Source: JBGPLJ01 sp035644395
GTDB taxonomy: Bacteria > Pseudomonadota > Gammaproteobacteria > Steroidobacterales > Steroidobacteraceae
Direction of reading: 5' to 3'
DNA length: 64,000 nucleotides
NCBI GenBank assembly: GCA_035644395.1
Contig: DASQOR010000088.1
Span: 35,148 to 99,147 of the forward strand
The notes below the pieces were generated by a model. That model saw only the letters and a program-made list of their open reading frames with translations, was not told where the DNA came from and made no database searches. Positions 1-8,687 of this stretch are shown one piece after another. Each line of letters begins with the position of its first letter. The stretch's first letter is position 1. Both the position numbers and the translations under genes were made by a program.

Positions 1-2287
1 CGTCCCGCTCGACGAGCTGGTCCCCGGTGATGCCGAGCATCTTCAAGCCGAAGCCGTCGCTCCCCTCGGGAAGCTTGCCGCTGTAGGTCGGCCGCGGCCG
101 GTCCTTGTAGAGCGCCGCGATCTTCTTCTGCGCTGCCGGCCATTGGCCCGACTCGATGAGATGACGCTCGATCCGCTGGTCGATCGCCGTATTCATGAAC
201 ATCGCGAGGATCATCGGCGCCGGCCCGTTGATGGTCATCGAGACGGAGGTGGTGGGCGCGCACAGGTCGAAGCCCGAATAGAGCTTCTTCATGTCATCGA
301 GCGTGGCGATCGAAACGCCGGAGTTGCCGATGCGCCCGTAGATATCCGGCCGCTCGTCGGGATCCTCGCCGTAGAGCGTCGTCGAATCGAATGCCGTCGA
401 CAGGCGCGTCGCTTCGTGACCGAGGGCGAGATAGTGAAAGCGGCGATTGGTGCGCTCGGGCGTGCCCTCGCCGGCGAACATGCGGATCGGGTCCTCTTCC
501 TCGCGGCGATACGGATAGACGCCCGCCGTGTAGGGGAAGCCGCCCGGCAGGTTTTCCGCGAGCAGGAAGGCGAGCGTGTCGCCCCAGTCCCGGAAATGCG
601 GCACGGCGATCTTCGGGATTTTCTGGCGGCTCAAGCTCGTCGTGTAGTTGTCGCCCGAGAGCTTCTGCCCGCGCACCTGGTAGACGTAGTGTTCGCCGGT
701 CGCCGCCCGCGCGCGCGCCGGCCACTCTTTCAGGAGCGCGATGCCTCCGGCGCCGATGTCATCGAGCGCCGCGTTGTAGCTACTGCCGAGTGCCGCGACC
801 GAAGCATCGGCCGGCGCGGCGGTGTAGCGTTCGAGTTCAGCGGGCAGGCCCGGCACCGCGAGTGCGCCGAGTGCGCGATAAAGACCGTGTGCGCGGCTCG
901 CGGCTTCGGAGCGGTGCGCGACCGATTCACGCTGCGCCCGACCATCCTCCGCAATCTCCGCGAGATAGCGCACGCGCGCGCCGGGGATGACCGCGTGCCG
1001 GCGCGGGAGCTCCGTAACGGCACTCTCCGCGGTCGCCCAGCGATTGCCGGCGCCCGGCATCGCGTTGATGCGGCGGCAGATCGCGCTGAAAAGGCGATTG
1101 ACGCCCGCGTCGTTGAACTGGCTCGCGATCGTCGGGTAGACGGGAATCTCGCTGTCCGCGATCTTCATCTGCTGCGGATGATTGCGCCGCCACTGCTTGC
1201 GCACGTCGCGCAATGCGTCCTCGCCGCCGCGCTTCTCGAACTTGTTGAGCGCGATGAAGTCCGCGAAATCGAGCATGTCGATCTTCTCGAGCTGGCTCGC
1301 GGCGCCGTACTCGCTCGTCATCACGTAGAGCGTGACATCGGCGAGGTCGACGATTTCGCTGTCGCTCTGGCCGATGCCCGCGGTCTCGACGACGATGAGA
1401 TCGAACTGGACGGCGCTGAGGAGCGTGAGCGTCTCGGCGAGAATGGCGCTCGTCGCGAGATTCTGCCGGCGCGTCGCGAGCGAGCGCATGAAGATGCGCG
1501 GGCTCGCGAGGCTGTTCATGCGGATGCGGTCACCGAGCAGCGCCCCGCCGCTGCGACGGCGCGTCGGATCCATGGCGACAACTGCGATGCGCCGCTCCGG
1601 GAACTGACGCAGCAGGCGATTCAGCAATTCATCCGTGAGGCTCGACTTGCCGGCGCCGCCCGTGCCCGTCACGCCGATCACGGGAACCGCGGGCGACGGC
1701 CGCGCAAGTTTCGCGCGCAGTTGCCCGAGATCTCCGGATTCGCCGCCCGCGCCTTCGAGGAGTGAAATCGCGCGACCGATCAACCGATCATCCGCTGCGG
1801 TGGCCGGCAGGCCCTCGACCGCGGGTTTCGGCCGCGAGCGGATGCGGCGGAGCACGTCCTCGATCATGCCGTCGAGGCCGAGGCGCATGCCGTCGTCCGG
1901 GCTGTAGATCTTTTCAACGCCGTACGCCTCGAGCGCCTCGATTTCGTCCGGTGCGATCGTGCCGCCGCCGCCGACGACGACTCGAATGTGCGCGGCATCC
2001 TGCTCGCGCAGCATGTCGATCATGTAGCGGAAATATTCGTTGTGGCCGCCCTGATAGGAACTGACCGCGATGCCGTCGGCGTCTTCCTGGATCGCCGCGC
2101 GCACGATGTCGGCGACGCTGCGGTTGTGGCCGAGGTGGATGACCTCCGCGCCGTGCGCCTGCAGGATGCGGCGGATGATATTGATCGCGGCGTCGTGGCC
2201 GTCGAAGAGCGACGCGGCGCTGATGAATCGCAGGGGCCCACTCGGGTCGGCTTCGTCCCTGGGCAGCCGTTCGGCAGCAGTGCTCAT
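1..2287 (-). CDS. icmF: Fused isobutyryl-CoA mutase IcmF (C-terminus cut by window edge)
   Basis: Adenosylcobalamin enzyme that interconverts isobutyryl-CoA and n-butyryl-CoA in branched-chain acyl-CoA metabolism, carrying its own G-protein chaperone. About 762 of an expected ~1,090 residues are visible. The order is that of IcmF: an N-terminal B12-binding domain with the DGHD...N motif near residue 30, then a MeaB-like GTPase with Walker A GTGGAGKSS and an NKFEKRGGED segment, then the start of the mutase domain (PTYSGKLPEGSDG region near the edge). The ATG at 2285-2287 has a GGGG stretch about 9 nt upstream. It is divergent from the thiolase operon at 2526, which suits a role in valine/isoleucine/leucine catabolism. 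The domain order separates it from plain methylmalonyl-CoA mutase, so the family call is firm; substrate preference is inferred. Confidence 0.9.
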   Translation of the reverse strand, partial: MSTAAERLPRDEADPSGPLRFISAASLFDGHDAAINIIRRILQAHGAEVIHLGHNRSVADIVRAAIQEDADGIAVSSYQGGHNEYFRYMIDMLREQDAAHIRVVVGGGGTIAPDEIEALEAYGVEKIYSPDDGMRLGLDGMIEDVLRRIRSRPKPAVEGLPATAADDRLIGRAISLLEGAGGESGDLGQLRAKLARPSPAVPVIGVTGTGGAGKSSLTDELLNRLLRQFPERRIAVVAMDPTRRRSGGALLGDRIRMNSLASPRIFMRSLATRRQNLATSAILAETLTLLSAVQFDLIVVETAGIGQSDSEIVDLADVTLYVMTSEYGAASQLEKIDMLDFADFIALNKFEKRGGEDALRDVRKQWRRNHPQQMKIADSEIPVYPTIASQFNDAGVNRLFSAICRRINAMPGAGNRWATAESAVTELPRRHAVIPGARVRYLAEIAEDGRAQRESVAHRSEAASRAHGLYRALGALAVPGLPAELERYTAAPADASVAALGSSYNAALDDIGAGGIALLKEWPARARAATGEHYVYQVRGQKLSGDNYTTSLSRQKIPKIAVPHFRDWGDTLAFLLAENLPGGFPYTAGVYPYRREEEDPIRMFAGEGTPERTNRRFHYLALGHEATRLSTAFDSTTLYGEDPDERPDIYGRIGNSGVSIATLDDMKKLYSGFDLCAPTTSVSMTINGPAPMILAMFMNTAIDQRIERHLIESGQWPAAQKKIAALYKDRPRPTYSGKLPEGSDGFGLKMLGITGDQLVERD

Positions 2288-2335
2288 CGGTTGAACCCCG
2301 GTCAGGGTGCGTGGCAAGCGGCGCGAATCTTAGCA

Positions 2336-2421
2336 GGGAAATGGGGACATTCCTGATTTCGTGCCATCCTCGCCGATGTAGCGTATTTCGCGCCGCGAAA
2401 TCAGGAATGTCCCCATTTCCC
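2336..2421. repeat. Perfect 26-nt inverted repeat with GGGGACA core (REP-like palindrome)
   Basis: The left arm (2336-2361) and right arm (2396-2421) are exact reverse complements over 26 nt and enclose 34 nt. The arm core reads AAATGGGGACATTCCTGATT. It shares the A-rich/GGGGACA start with the palindromes at 5284 and 35728 but differs after that. It lies in the divergent gap between icmF and the thiolase operon. No transposase is adjacent. Confidence 0.85.
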
Positions 2422-2489
2422 CTATAATTCCGCACATGCACATGGATTGCAGACACCGATAGGTTTCGTGCCCGTTTTTCCCATACCGG

Positions 2490-2495
2490 TATAAT
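2490..2495 (+). promoter_or_regulatory. -10 box (TATAAT) of the thiolase operon
   Basis: A consensus TATAAT lies about 30 nt before the thiolase ATG. A second TATAAT sits at 2423-2428, just outside the palindrome. I see no good -35 at standard spacing for either, so this is only a candidate. Confidence 0.4.
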
Positions 2496-2525
2496 CCGCG
2501 CCCCGATTTTTCGGAGCAGCGAGCC

Positions 2526-3707
2526 ATGTCGACCGACGCCGTATTCATCCTCGCCGCACGCCGCACGCCGATCGGTGCATTTCAGGGCGTGTTGAGCGCC
2601 GTCACGGCGCCGCAGCTCGGCGCGGCCGCCGCAGCCGCCGCCATCGCCGACTCCGGCGTGAAGTCCGCGGACATCCAGGAAGTCATTTTCGGCTGCGTGC
2701 TGCCTGCCGGACTCGGCCAAGCGCCGGCGCGGCAGGCTGCGCTCGGCGCGGGCGTACCGACGGGCACGCCAACGACCACGGTCAACAAGATGTGCGGCTC
2801 CGGCCTCAAGGCAATCATGATGGCCGCCGATCAGCTGCGGACCGGCGACATCGACATTGCGCTTGCAGGCGGGCTCGAGTCGATGACGAACGCTCCTTAT
2901 CTATTGCCGAAGGCGCGCGGCGGCTACCGCATGGGCCCCGGGGAGATTCTCGATCACCTGTTCACCGACGGCCTGCAGAGCCCCTGGGATGGGCAGTTGA
3001 TGGGCACGTTCGCCGAAGCGACCGCGGAGAAATACGGCTTCTCGCGCGCCGACCAGGATGCGTTCGCCGGCGAATCGGTGAAGCGCGCGCTGCAGGCGGT
3101 CGAGGGCGGTGCGTTCGCTCGCGAGATCGCGCCGGTCACGGTGAAATCACGCAAGGGTGAGACCGTCGTCGGTCGCGACGAGACTCCCTTCACCTGCGAC
3201 ATTGCGAAGATTCCGACGCTGAAGCCCGCGTTCAAGAAGGACGGCACAGTCACCGCGGCGAGCTCGTCTTCGATCTCCGACGGCGCGGCGGCTCTCGTGC
3301 TTGCGAGTGCGGCGACCGTGAAATCCCGTGGGCTGAAGCCGCTGGCGCGCGTCGTCGCTTACGGCAGCTTCGCGCAGGAACCTGCCTGGTTCACCACGGC
3401 GCCGGTCGGCGCCATCCGCAAGGTGCTCGAGCAAGCCGGCTGGCGCGCGAACGAAGTCGATCTCTACGAAGTGAACGAAGCGTTCGCCTGCGTCACGATG
3501 GCCGCGATGAAGGACATCGGCATCGACCACGCGCGCCTCAACGTAAATGGCGGCGCCTGTGCGCTCGGGCATCCGATCGGCGCGACCGGCGCGAGAATCA
3601 CCACGACCCTGGTGCACGCGCTCAAGGCACGCGGGCTCAAGCGCGGCATCGCCTCGCTCTGCATCGGCGGCGGCGAAGCGACTGCCCTTGCGGTCGAAAT
3701 GGTCTGA
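2526..3707 (+). CDS. Acetyl-CoA C-acyltransferase (biosynthetic-type thiolase)
   Basis: Cleaves or forms 3-ketoacyl-CoA; in this context probably the terminal thiolysis of 2-methylacetoacetyl-CoA or acetoacetyl-CoA. The 393-residue length is normal for the family. All three active-site elements are present: Cys90 in NKMCGSG, His349 in GHPIGATGAR and Cys379 in CIGGGEA. It is the first gene of a tight + strand trio (6 nt to the hydratase, then 1 nt to the SDR), with icmF divergent. The operon composition resembles isoleucine/leucine degradation, so a mitochondrial T2-like role is plausible. General acetoacetyl-CoA thiolase cannot be excluded. Confidence 0.9.
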   Translation: MSTDAVFILAARRTPIGAFQGVLSAVTAPQLGAAAAAAAIADSGVKSADIQEVIFGCVLPAGLGQAPARQAALGAGVPTGTPTTTVNKMCGSGLKAIMMAADQLRTGDIDIALAGGLESMTNAPYLLPKARGGYRMGPGEILDHLFTDGLQSPWDGQLMGTFAEATAEKYGFSRADQDAFAGESVKRALQAVEGGAFAREIAPVTVKSRKGETVVGRDETPFTCDIAKIPTLKPAFKKDGTVTAASSSSISDGAAALVLASAATVKSRGLKPLARVVAYGSFAQEPAWFTTAPVGAIRKVLEQAGWRANEVDLYEVNEAFACVTMAAMKDIGIDHARLNVNGGACALGHPIGATGARITTTLVHALKARGLKRGIASLCIGGGEATALAVEMV

Positions 3708-3713
3708 CGCGAC

Positions 3714-4517
3714 ATGAGCACCGCCGCCCCGGTTCAGCTTGCGATCGATGCACACGGCATTGCGCGCGTCACGCTCGATCGGGCCGACAAGCACAATGCC
3801 TTCGATGCCGAAACCGTTGCGCGCCTGCGCGAGGTTTTTGTCGGCCTTGCGCGCAATGCGAGCGCACGGGTCGTCGTGCTCCAGGGCGCCGGCCCGACGT
3901 TTTGCGCGGGCGCCGATCTCGACTGGATGAGAAAAATGGCGGCGCTCGATTCCTCGGCCAATTTCGCCGACGCGCGCGCCCTCACGGAAATGCTCGCCGC
4001 CCTTGACCGCCTGCCGAAACCCACGATCGCACGGGTACAGGGTCCGGCCTATGGCGGCGGCGTCGGGCTCATCGCCTGCTGCGACATTGCGATCGGTGTG
4101 ACCACGGCGCGCTTCGCGCTGACCGAAGTGCGGCTTGGCGTCGTCCCGGCAGCGATTTCTCCTTATGTGATTGCCGCGATCGGAACGCGTCTCGCACGAC
4201 GTTACCTGCTGACCGCCGAGACCCTGAGCGCCGCGGTGGCGCTCGAGGCGCGGCTCCTGCACGAAGTCTGCGAGCCCGCGAAGCTCGATGAGGCCGTGTC
4301 CGAGCAAATCGAACTGCTGCTGAAGGCGGGTCCCGAGGCGCTGCGCGAGTGCAAGGAGCTCATTCGCGAAGTGCATGCCGCGCGCGGCACGAACGACGAA
4401 CTGCGCGCGAGCACGGCCCATCGGCTGGCCCGTCTGCGCATGAGCGAAGAAGGACGCGAAGGCATGAATGCGTTCCTCGAGAAGCGGCCCCCCTCGTGGT
4501 CGAAGAAGGACGGCTGA
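3714..4517 (+). CDS. liuC: Enoyl-CoA hydratase/isomerase, methylglutaconyl-CoA hydratase-like
   Basis: Crotonase-fold protein of 267 residues. The oxyanion-hole segments are present: FCAGADLDWMRKMA near residue 63 and GPAYGGGVGLIACCDIA near 105. The 'GADLDWM' signature is typical of LiuC-type 3-methylglutaconyl-CoA hydratases of leucine catabolism. The gene sits between a thiolase and an HSD10-like dehydrogenase, so a 2-methylcrotonyl (tiglyl)-CoA hydratase role in isoleucine catabolism is an alternative. No liuA, liuB, liuD or liuE genes are in view, so the symbol is tentative. Confidence 0.75.
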   Translation: MSTAAPVQLAIDAHGIARVTLDRADKHNAFDAETVARLREVFVGLARNASARVVVLQGAGPTFCAGADLDWMRKMAALDSSANFADARALTEMLAALDRLPKPTIARVQGPAYGGGVGLIACCDIAIGVTTARFALTEVRLGVVPAAISPYVIAAIGTRLARRYLLTAETLSAAVALEARLLHEVCEPAKLDEAVSEQIELLLKAGPEALRECKELIREVHAARGTNDELRASTAHRLARLRMSEEGREGMNAFLEKRPPSWSKKDG

Positions 4518-4518
4518 G

Positions 4519-5286
4519 ATGCAATGGAGCGAAGCAAAGGCGATTGTTACCGGCGGCGCATCCGGCCTCGGGCTCGCGGTGGTCGAACGCATCGTGGCAG
4601 CCGGCGGCGGCGCGGCGATCCTCGACCTGCAGGACGCGCCCGGCCAGGCGGCAGCCGCGCGGCTGGGCGCGACGGTCGCCTACGTTCACTGTGACGTGAC
4701 GAACGAAAACGAAGTGAAGTCCGCGGTCACCGCGGCGCTCGGGCAGCTCGGCGGGCTCAATCTCGTCGTGAATTGCGCGGGCGTCATCGGCGCGGGACGG
4801 GCGGTCGGCCGCGAAGGGCCGATGCCGGGCGAACTCTTCGTCAAGACCGTCCACATTAATCTCATCGGCACGTTCTTCGTCGACAAGACGGCGGCCGCGC
4901 TGATGCAGAAGAACCCGCCGTCCGCCGACGGCGAACGCGGTCTCCTTATTCATACCTCGTCGGTGGCGGCCTTCGAAGGCCAGATCGGCCAGGTCGCCTA
5001 TTCGGCGACGAAAGCCGGCGTAATGGGCATGGTGCTGCCGCTCGCGCGCGAGTTCGCGCAGTTCGGCATCCGCGTGATGGCGATCGCGCCCGGCATCTTC
5101 ATGACGCCGATGGCCTCCGCCATGAAGCCCGACGTGCAAGCCTCGCTCGCCGCACAGGTGCCCTTCCCATCGCGCTTCGGCAAGCCCGAGGAATACGCAT
5201 TGCTCGTGCAATCGATCTTCGAGAATCCGATGTTGAACGGCGAAACAATCCGCCTCGACGGCGCGATCCGCATGCAGCCGAAGTGA
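4519..5286 (+). CDS. SDR dehydrogenase, HSD10-like 3-hydroxy-2-methylbutyryl-CoA dehydrogenase
   Basis: NAD-dependent short-chain dehydrogenase of about 255 residues. It has the Rossmann motif TGGASGLG at the N-terminus, NCAG, and the catalytic Ser/Tyr/Lys set in SSVAAFEG...YSATK. The stretch after the serine (VAAFEGQIGQ) and IAPGIFMTP closely match the HSD17B10 family, which oxidises 2-methyl-3-hydroxybutyryl-CoA in isoleucine breakdown. I chose ATG 4519, one base after the hydratase stop, over an in-frame start at 4468 because the SDR fold begins there. Its TGA is the outer end of the palindrome at 5284-5370. Confidence 0.85.
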   Translation: MQWSEAKAIVTGGASGLGLAVVERIVAAGGGAAILDLQDAPGQAAAARLGATVAYVHCDVTNENEVKSAVTAALGQLGGLNLVVNCAGVIGAGRAVGREGPMPGELFVKTVHINLIGTFFVDKTAAALMQKNPPSADGERGLLIHTSSVAAFEGQIGQVAYSATKAGVMGMVLPLAREFAQFGIRVMAIAPGIFMTPMASAMKPDVQASLAAQVPFPSRFGKPEEYALLVQSIFENPMLNGETIRLDGAIRMQPK

Positions 5287-5370
5287 GAAAAAGGGGACAG
5301 ATTTATTTTCTTGAATATCTGCGCATCCCCACCAGATACGCAAGAAAATAAATCTGTCCCCTTTTTCTCA
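5284..5370. repeat. Perfect 30-nt inverted repeat spanning stop codon to stop codon
   Basis: Arms 5284-5313 and 5341-5370 are exact reverse complements over 30 nt with core GGGGACAGATTTATTTTC; 27 nt separate them. The loop holds a nested TATCTG/CAGATA pair. The first three bases are the stop of the + strand SDR and the last three are the stop of the - strand fumarase. The element therefore fills the whole convergent gap and could form a very strong hairpin in either transcript. It belongs to the same family as 35728-35810. Confidence 0.9.
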
Positions 5371-6897
5371 GGCGACTCGCACCGGTATTTTCAGGGTGCG
5401 GATTTTCTCGCTCCATTCCTTCGGAGCCTGGTCGTGCACCGAGTTGCCGGCGCTGTCGACGGCGACCGTGACCGGCATGTCCTTCACGTCGAATTCGTAG
5501 ATCGCTTCCATGCCGAGGTCCTCGAACGCGACGACGCGCGAGGAGCGGATCGCCTTCGAGACGAGATAGGCCGCGCCGCCGATGGCCATCAGGTATGCGG
5601 CCTTGTGCTTCGCGATCGAAGCGACCGCCGCGGGCCCGCGCTCGGCCTTGCCGATCATGCCAAGGAGACCGGTCCTCTCGAGCAGCACGTCGGTGAACTT
5701 GTCCATGCGCGTCGCCGTCGTCGGTCCCGCAGGGCCGACCACTTCGTTGCGCACCGGATCGACCGGGCCGACGTAGTAGATGACGCGATTCAGGAAATCG
5801 ACGCCCGCCGGCAAGCCCTTGCCGCTCGCGAAGAGGTCGGCCATCCGCTTGTGCGCAGCGTCGCGGCCCGTGAGCATTTTCCCCGTCAGCAGCAGGGTCT
5901 CGCCCGGCTTCCAGGTCAGCACCTCGGCGCGCGTCAATGCATCGAGATCGACATGGCGCGATGACGGCGACGGACCCCAATGCACATCGGGCCACGCCGA
6001 CAAGGGCGGCGGATCGAGCGCCGCGGGTCCGCTGCCATCGAGCACGACGTGTGCGTGGCGCGTGGCGGCGCAATTCGGGATCATCGCAACCGGCTTGCTC
6101 GCCGCGTGGGTCGAGTACGTCTGGATCTTGACGTCGAGCACCGTCGTGAGGCCGCCGAGTCCCTGCGCGCCGATGCCAAGCGCATTCACCTTTTCGAAGA
6201 GCTCGATCCGCAATTCCTCGAGCGGGTTCTTCGGGCCGCGCGCGAGCAGTTCGTGCATGTCGAGCGGTTGCATCAGCGATTCCTTCGCCATGAGCATCGC
6301 CTTCTCCGCCGTGCCGCCGACACCGATGCCGAGCATGCCCGGCGGGCACCAGCCAGCGCCCATCGTCGGCACCGTCTTCAATACCCAGTCGACGAGCGAA
6401 TCGCTCGGGTTCAGCATGACGAACTGCGACTTGTTCTCCGAGCCGCCGCCCTTCGCGGCGACCGTGATCTCGACGGTATCGCCCGGGACGATCTCCGTGT
6501 GGATGACGGCGGGCGTGTTGTCGCCGGTGTTCTTCCGGTTGAAGAGCGGATCGAGCACGATGGAGCCGCGCAACCTGTTGTCGGGGTCAAGATACGCCCG
6601 GCGCACGCCCTCGTTCACCATGTCGGCGACGCTCAGCTTCGCGTCCCAGCGCACGTTCATGCCGACCTTGAGGAAAACGTTCACGATCCCCGTGTCCTGG
6701 CAGATCGGGCGCTTGCCCTCCGCGCACAGGCGCGAGTTCGTGAGGATCTGTGCGATCGCGTCCTTCGCCGCCGGCGACTGTTCGCGCTCGTACGCGCGCG
6801 CGAGGTGCTCGATGTAGTCGACCGGGTGGTAATACGAGATGAACTGCAAGGCGTCGGCGACGCTCGTGACGAAGTCTTCCTGCTTGATCGTGCTCAT
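5368..6897 (-). CDS. fumA: Fumarate hydratase, class I (4Fe-4S)
   Basis: Hydrates fumarate to malate in the TCA cycle using an oxygen-sensitive [4Fe-4S] cluster. The 509 residues match the fused alpha/beta class I form. Cluster cysteines are seen in PICQDTG (near residue 75), GAGWCPPG (near 188) and NCAATRH. The C-terminal beta domain carries GPAGPTTATRMDKFT. It is a single gene on the minus strand, convergent with the SDR operon, with an AGGA ribosome-binding site near the ATG. The class assignment is firm; fumA versus fumB naming is arbitrary. Confidence 0.95.
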   Translation of the reverse strand: MSTIKQEDFVTSVADALQFISYYHPVDYIEHLARAYEREQSPAAKDAIAQILTNSRLCAEGKRPICQDTGIVNVFLKVGMNVRWDAKLSVADMVNEGVRRAYLDPDNRLRGSIVLDPLFNRKNTGDNTPAVIHTEIVPGDTVEITVAAKGGGSENKSQFVMLNPSDSLVDWVLKTVPTMGAGWCPPGMLGIGVGGTAEKAMLMAKESLMQPLDMHELLARGPKNPLEELRIELFEKVNALGIGAQGLGGLTTVLDVKIQTYSTHAASKPVAMIPNCAATRHAHVVLDGSGPAALDPPPLSAWPDVHWGPSPSSRHVDLDALTRAEVLTWKPGETLLLTGKMLTGRDAAHKRMADLFASGKGLPAGVDFLNRVIYYVGPVDPVRNEVVGPAGPTTATRMDKFTDVLLERTGLLGMIGKAERGPAAVASIAKHKAAYLMAIGGAAYLVSKAIRSSRVVAFEDLGMEAIYEFDVKDMPVTVAVDSAGNSVHDQAPKEWSEKIRTLKIPVRVA

Positions 6898-7068
6898 GAC
6901 ACCAATCCTGGGGCGGATCGCGGGCGGGCCGCTAACCTAACAGCTCGCGCGCATGGCGACAAAGGAAGGCGCTGATGTCGGGAAGCCCTTTCGGGACCGA
7001 CCGGCGCCCCGCACTATCCGATGTGTTAGATTTTCGGCCCGCCCACTTTGCTGCGAGCGATCCGCCCG

Positions 7069-8670
7069 ATGAGCGACCGCGATGTGATGGAGTATGACGT
7101 CGTCATCGTCGGCGGCGGGCCCGCGGGCCTCGCCTGCGCCATCCGGCTGAAACAGCTGAAGAACGACCTCACCGTCTGCGTGCTCGAGAAGGGCTCCGCG
7201 CTCGGCGCACACTCGCTGTCGGGCGCCGTCATGGAATGTGCGCCGCTCGATGCGCTGCTGCCCGACTGGCGCAACACGCCGCCCGCGATCTGCGTGCCGG
7301 CCACCCACGATGAGTTCGCGCTCCTCACGCGCACGAGCCGCTGGAGGCTGCCGACGCCACCCCAGATGAAGAATCACGGCAACGTCATTGTGTCGCTTGG
7401 CCAGCTGACGCCGATCCTGGGCGCGCGCGCGGAACAGCTCGGTGTCGATGTGTTTGCGGGCTTCGCCGCCGCCGATGCCATCTTCAACGAAGACGGGTCA
7501 GTAGCGGGCGTGCGCATCGGCGACATGGGCATCGAGAAGGACGGCAAGCACGGTCCGAACTACACGCCAGGCGCGGACGTCCGCGCGAAAGTGACGATGC
7601 TCGCGGAAGGATGCCGCGGCAGTCTTTCCAAGCAGTTGATCCATCGCTTCAAGCTGGACGACGGCAAGTCGCCGCAGACCTACGGACTCGGGCTCAAGGA
7701 ACTCTGGCAGCTCGCGAAGGGCCGCGGCGAACCCGGCCGCATCGAGCACACCGTCGGCTGGCCGCTCGACAATCGCACGTATGGCGGCAGCTTCGTCTAT
7801 CACCTCACCGATGACCGCGCGTACGTCGGTTTCGTCGTGGGACTCGACTACGAGGACCCGCGCTTCAAACCGTTCGAGGCATTCCAGCAATTCAAGAATC
7901 ACCCGAGCATCAAGCCGCTGCTCGACGGCGGCGACATCATTTCGGCGGGAGCGCGCACGATTGCCGCGGGCGGCTGGCAATCGCTGCCGACCCTCGAGAT
8001 GCCGGGCGCGCTCCTCATCGGCGACGCGGGCGGCAACGTCAACGTACCGAAGATCAAGGGCATCCACCAGGCGATCCGTTCCGGTGTGCTCGCCGCCGAA
8101 CACTACGTCGAGTGCGCGAGGAGCGAGGGCTTCGATGCGAAGTGGCGCGCGTCCGCCGGCGGGCAGGAACTGAAGAAGGTCCGCAACATCAAGCCGGGTT
8201 TCAAGCGCGGACTCTGGTTCGGGCTGGCCAACGCCGGGCTCGAAACGGTGACGCTTGGCAAACTGCCGTGGACGCTCAGGAACTCAGCGGGCTACGCGGC
8301 CACCGAGCAGCTCGCCGCCTACGAATCGCCGGATCGCGGCTGGACCGATCGGACGCTCCCGCCGCGCGATCGCCTCGCGTCGGTCTTCTTTGCAGCGACC
8401 ACGCACGATGAGGCGCAGCCCGCGCATCTGCATGTCGCGGACACGAACATCTGCGCTACTCGCTGCGCGCAGGAGTTCGGCAACCCCTGCACGAATTTCT
8501 GTCCCGCGAACGTCTACGAGATGGTCGACGACGGGAGCGGCGGCAAGCGGCTGCAGATCAACGCGGCGAATTGCGTGCATTGCAAGGCCTGCGACATCAA
8601 GGATCCCTACCAGATCATCAACTGGGTCACGCCGGAAGGCGGCTCCGGTCCCAACTACCAGAGCCTCTAG
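7069..8670 (+). CDS. Electron transfer flavoprotein-ubiquinone oxidoreductase
   Basis: Membrane-associated enzyme that passes electrons from ETF (fed by acyl-CoA dehydrogenases) to ubiquinone. It opens with the FAD motif VGGGPAGLACAIRL and has a second dinucleotide-type region (LIGDAGGNVNVPKIKG). The C-terminal ferredoxin-like domain carries the cluster cysteines, including NCVHCKACDIKDP. The ATG at 7069 gives 533 residues, close to the family length; a TTG 21 nt upstream is possible but leaves the FAD motif unusually far in. It fits the branched-chain acyl-CoA oxidation genes upstream. Confidence 0.93.
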   Translation: MSDRDVMEYDVVIVGGGPAGLACAIRLKQLKNDLTVCVLEKGSALGAHSLSGAVMECAPLDALLPDWRNTPPAICVPATHDEFALLTRTSRWRLPTPPQMKNHGNVIVSLGQLTPILGARAEQLGVDVFAGFAAADAIFNEDGSVAGVRIGDMGIEKDGKHGPNYTPGADVRAKVTMLAEGCRGSLSKQLIHRFKLDDGKSPQTYGLGLKELWQLAKGRGEPGRIEHTVGWPLDNRTYGGSFVYHLTDDRAYVGFVVGLDYEDPRFKPFEAFQQFKNHPSIKPLLDGGDIISAGARTIAAGGWQSLPTLEMPGALLIGDAGGNVNVPKIKGIHQAIRSGVLAAEHYVECARSEGFDAKWRASAGGQELKKVRNIKPGFKRGLWFGLANAGLETVTLGKLPWTLRNSAGYAATEQLAAYESPDRGWTDRTLPPRDRLASVFFAATTHDEAQPAHLHVADTNICATRCAQEFGNPCTNFCPANVYEMVDDGSGGKRLQINAANCVHCKACDIKDPYQIINWVTPEGGSGPNYQSL

Positions 8671-8687
8671 GGTCGAGCCGCGCGCCC

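Noticed and set aside
143..1765. 540-residue + strand ORF
   Set aside because: Antisense to icmF, whose B12 and GTPase motifs are clear; the + frame gives a low-complexity Arg/Ala/Glu-rich product typical of high-GC shadow frames.
5284..5370. Insertion sequence or CRISPR repeat
   Set aside because: Only inverted arms with a short loop: no transposase, no target duplication seen and no spaced direct-repeat array.
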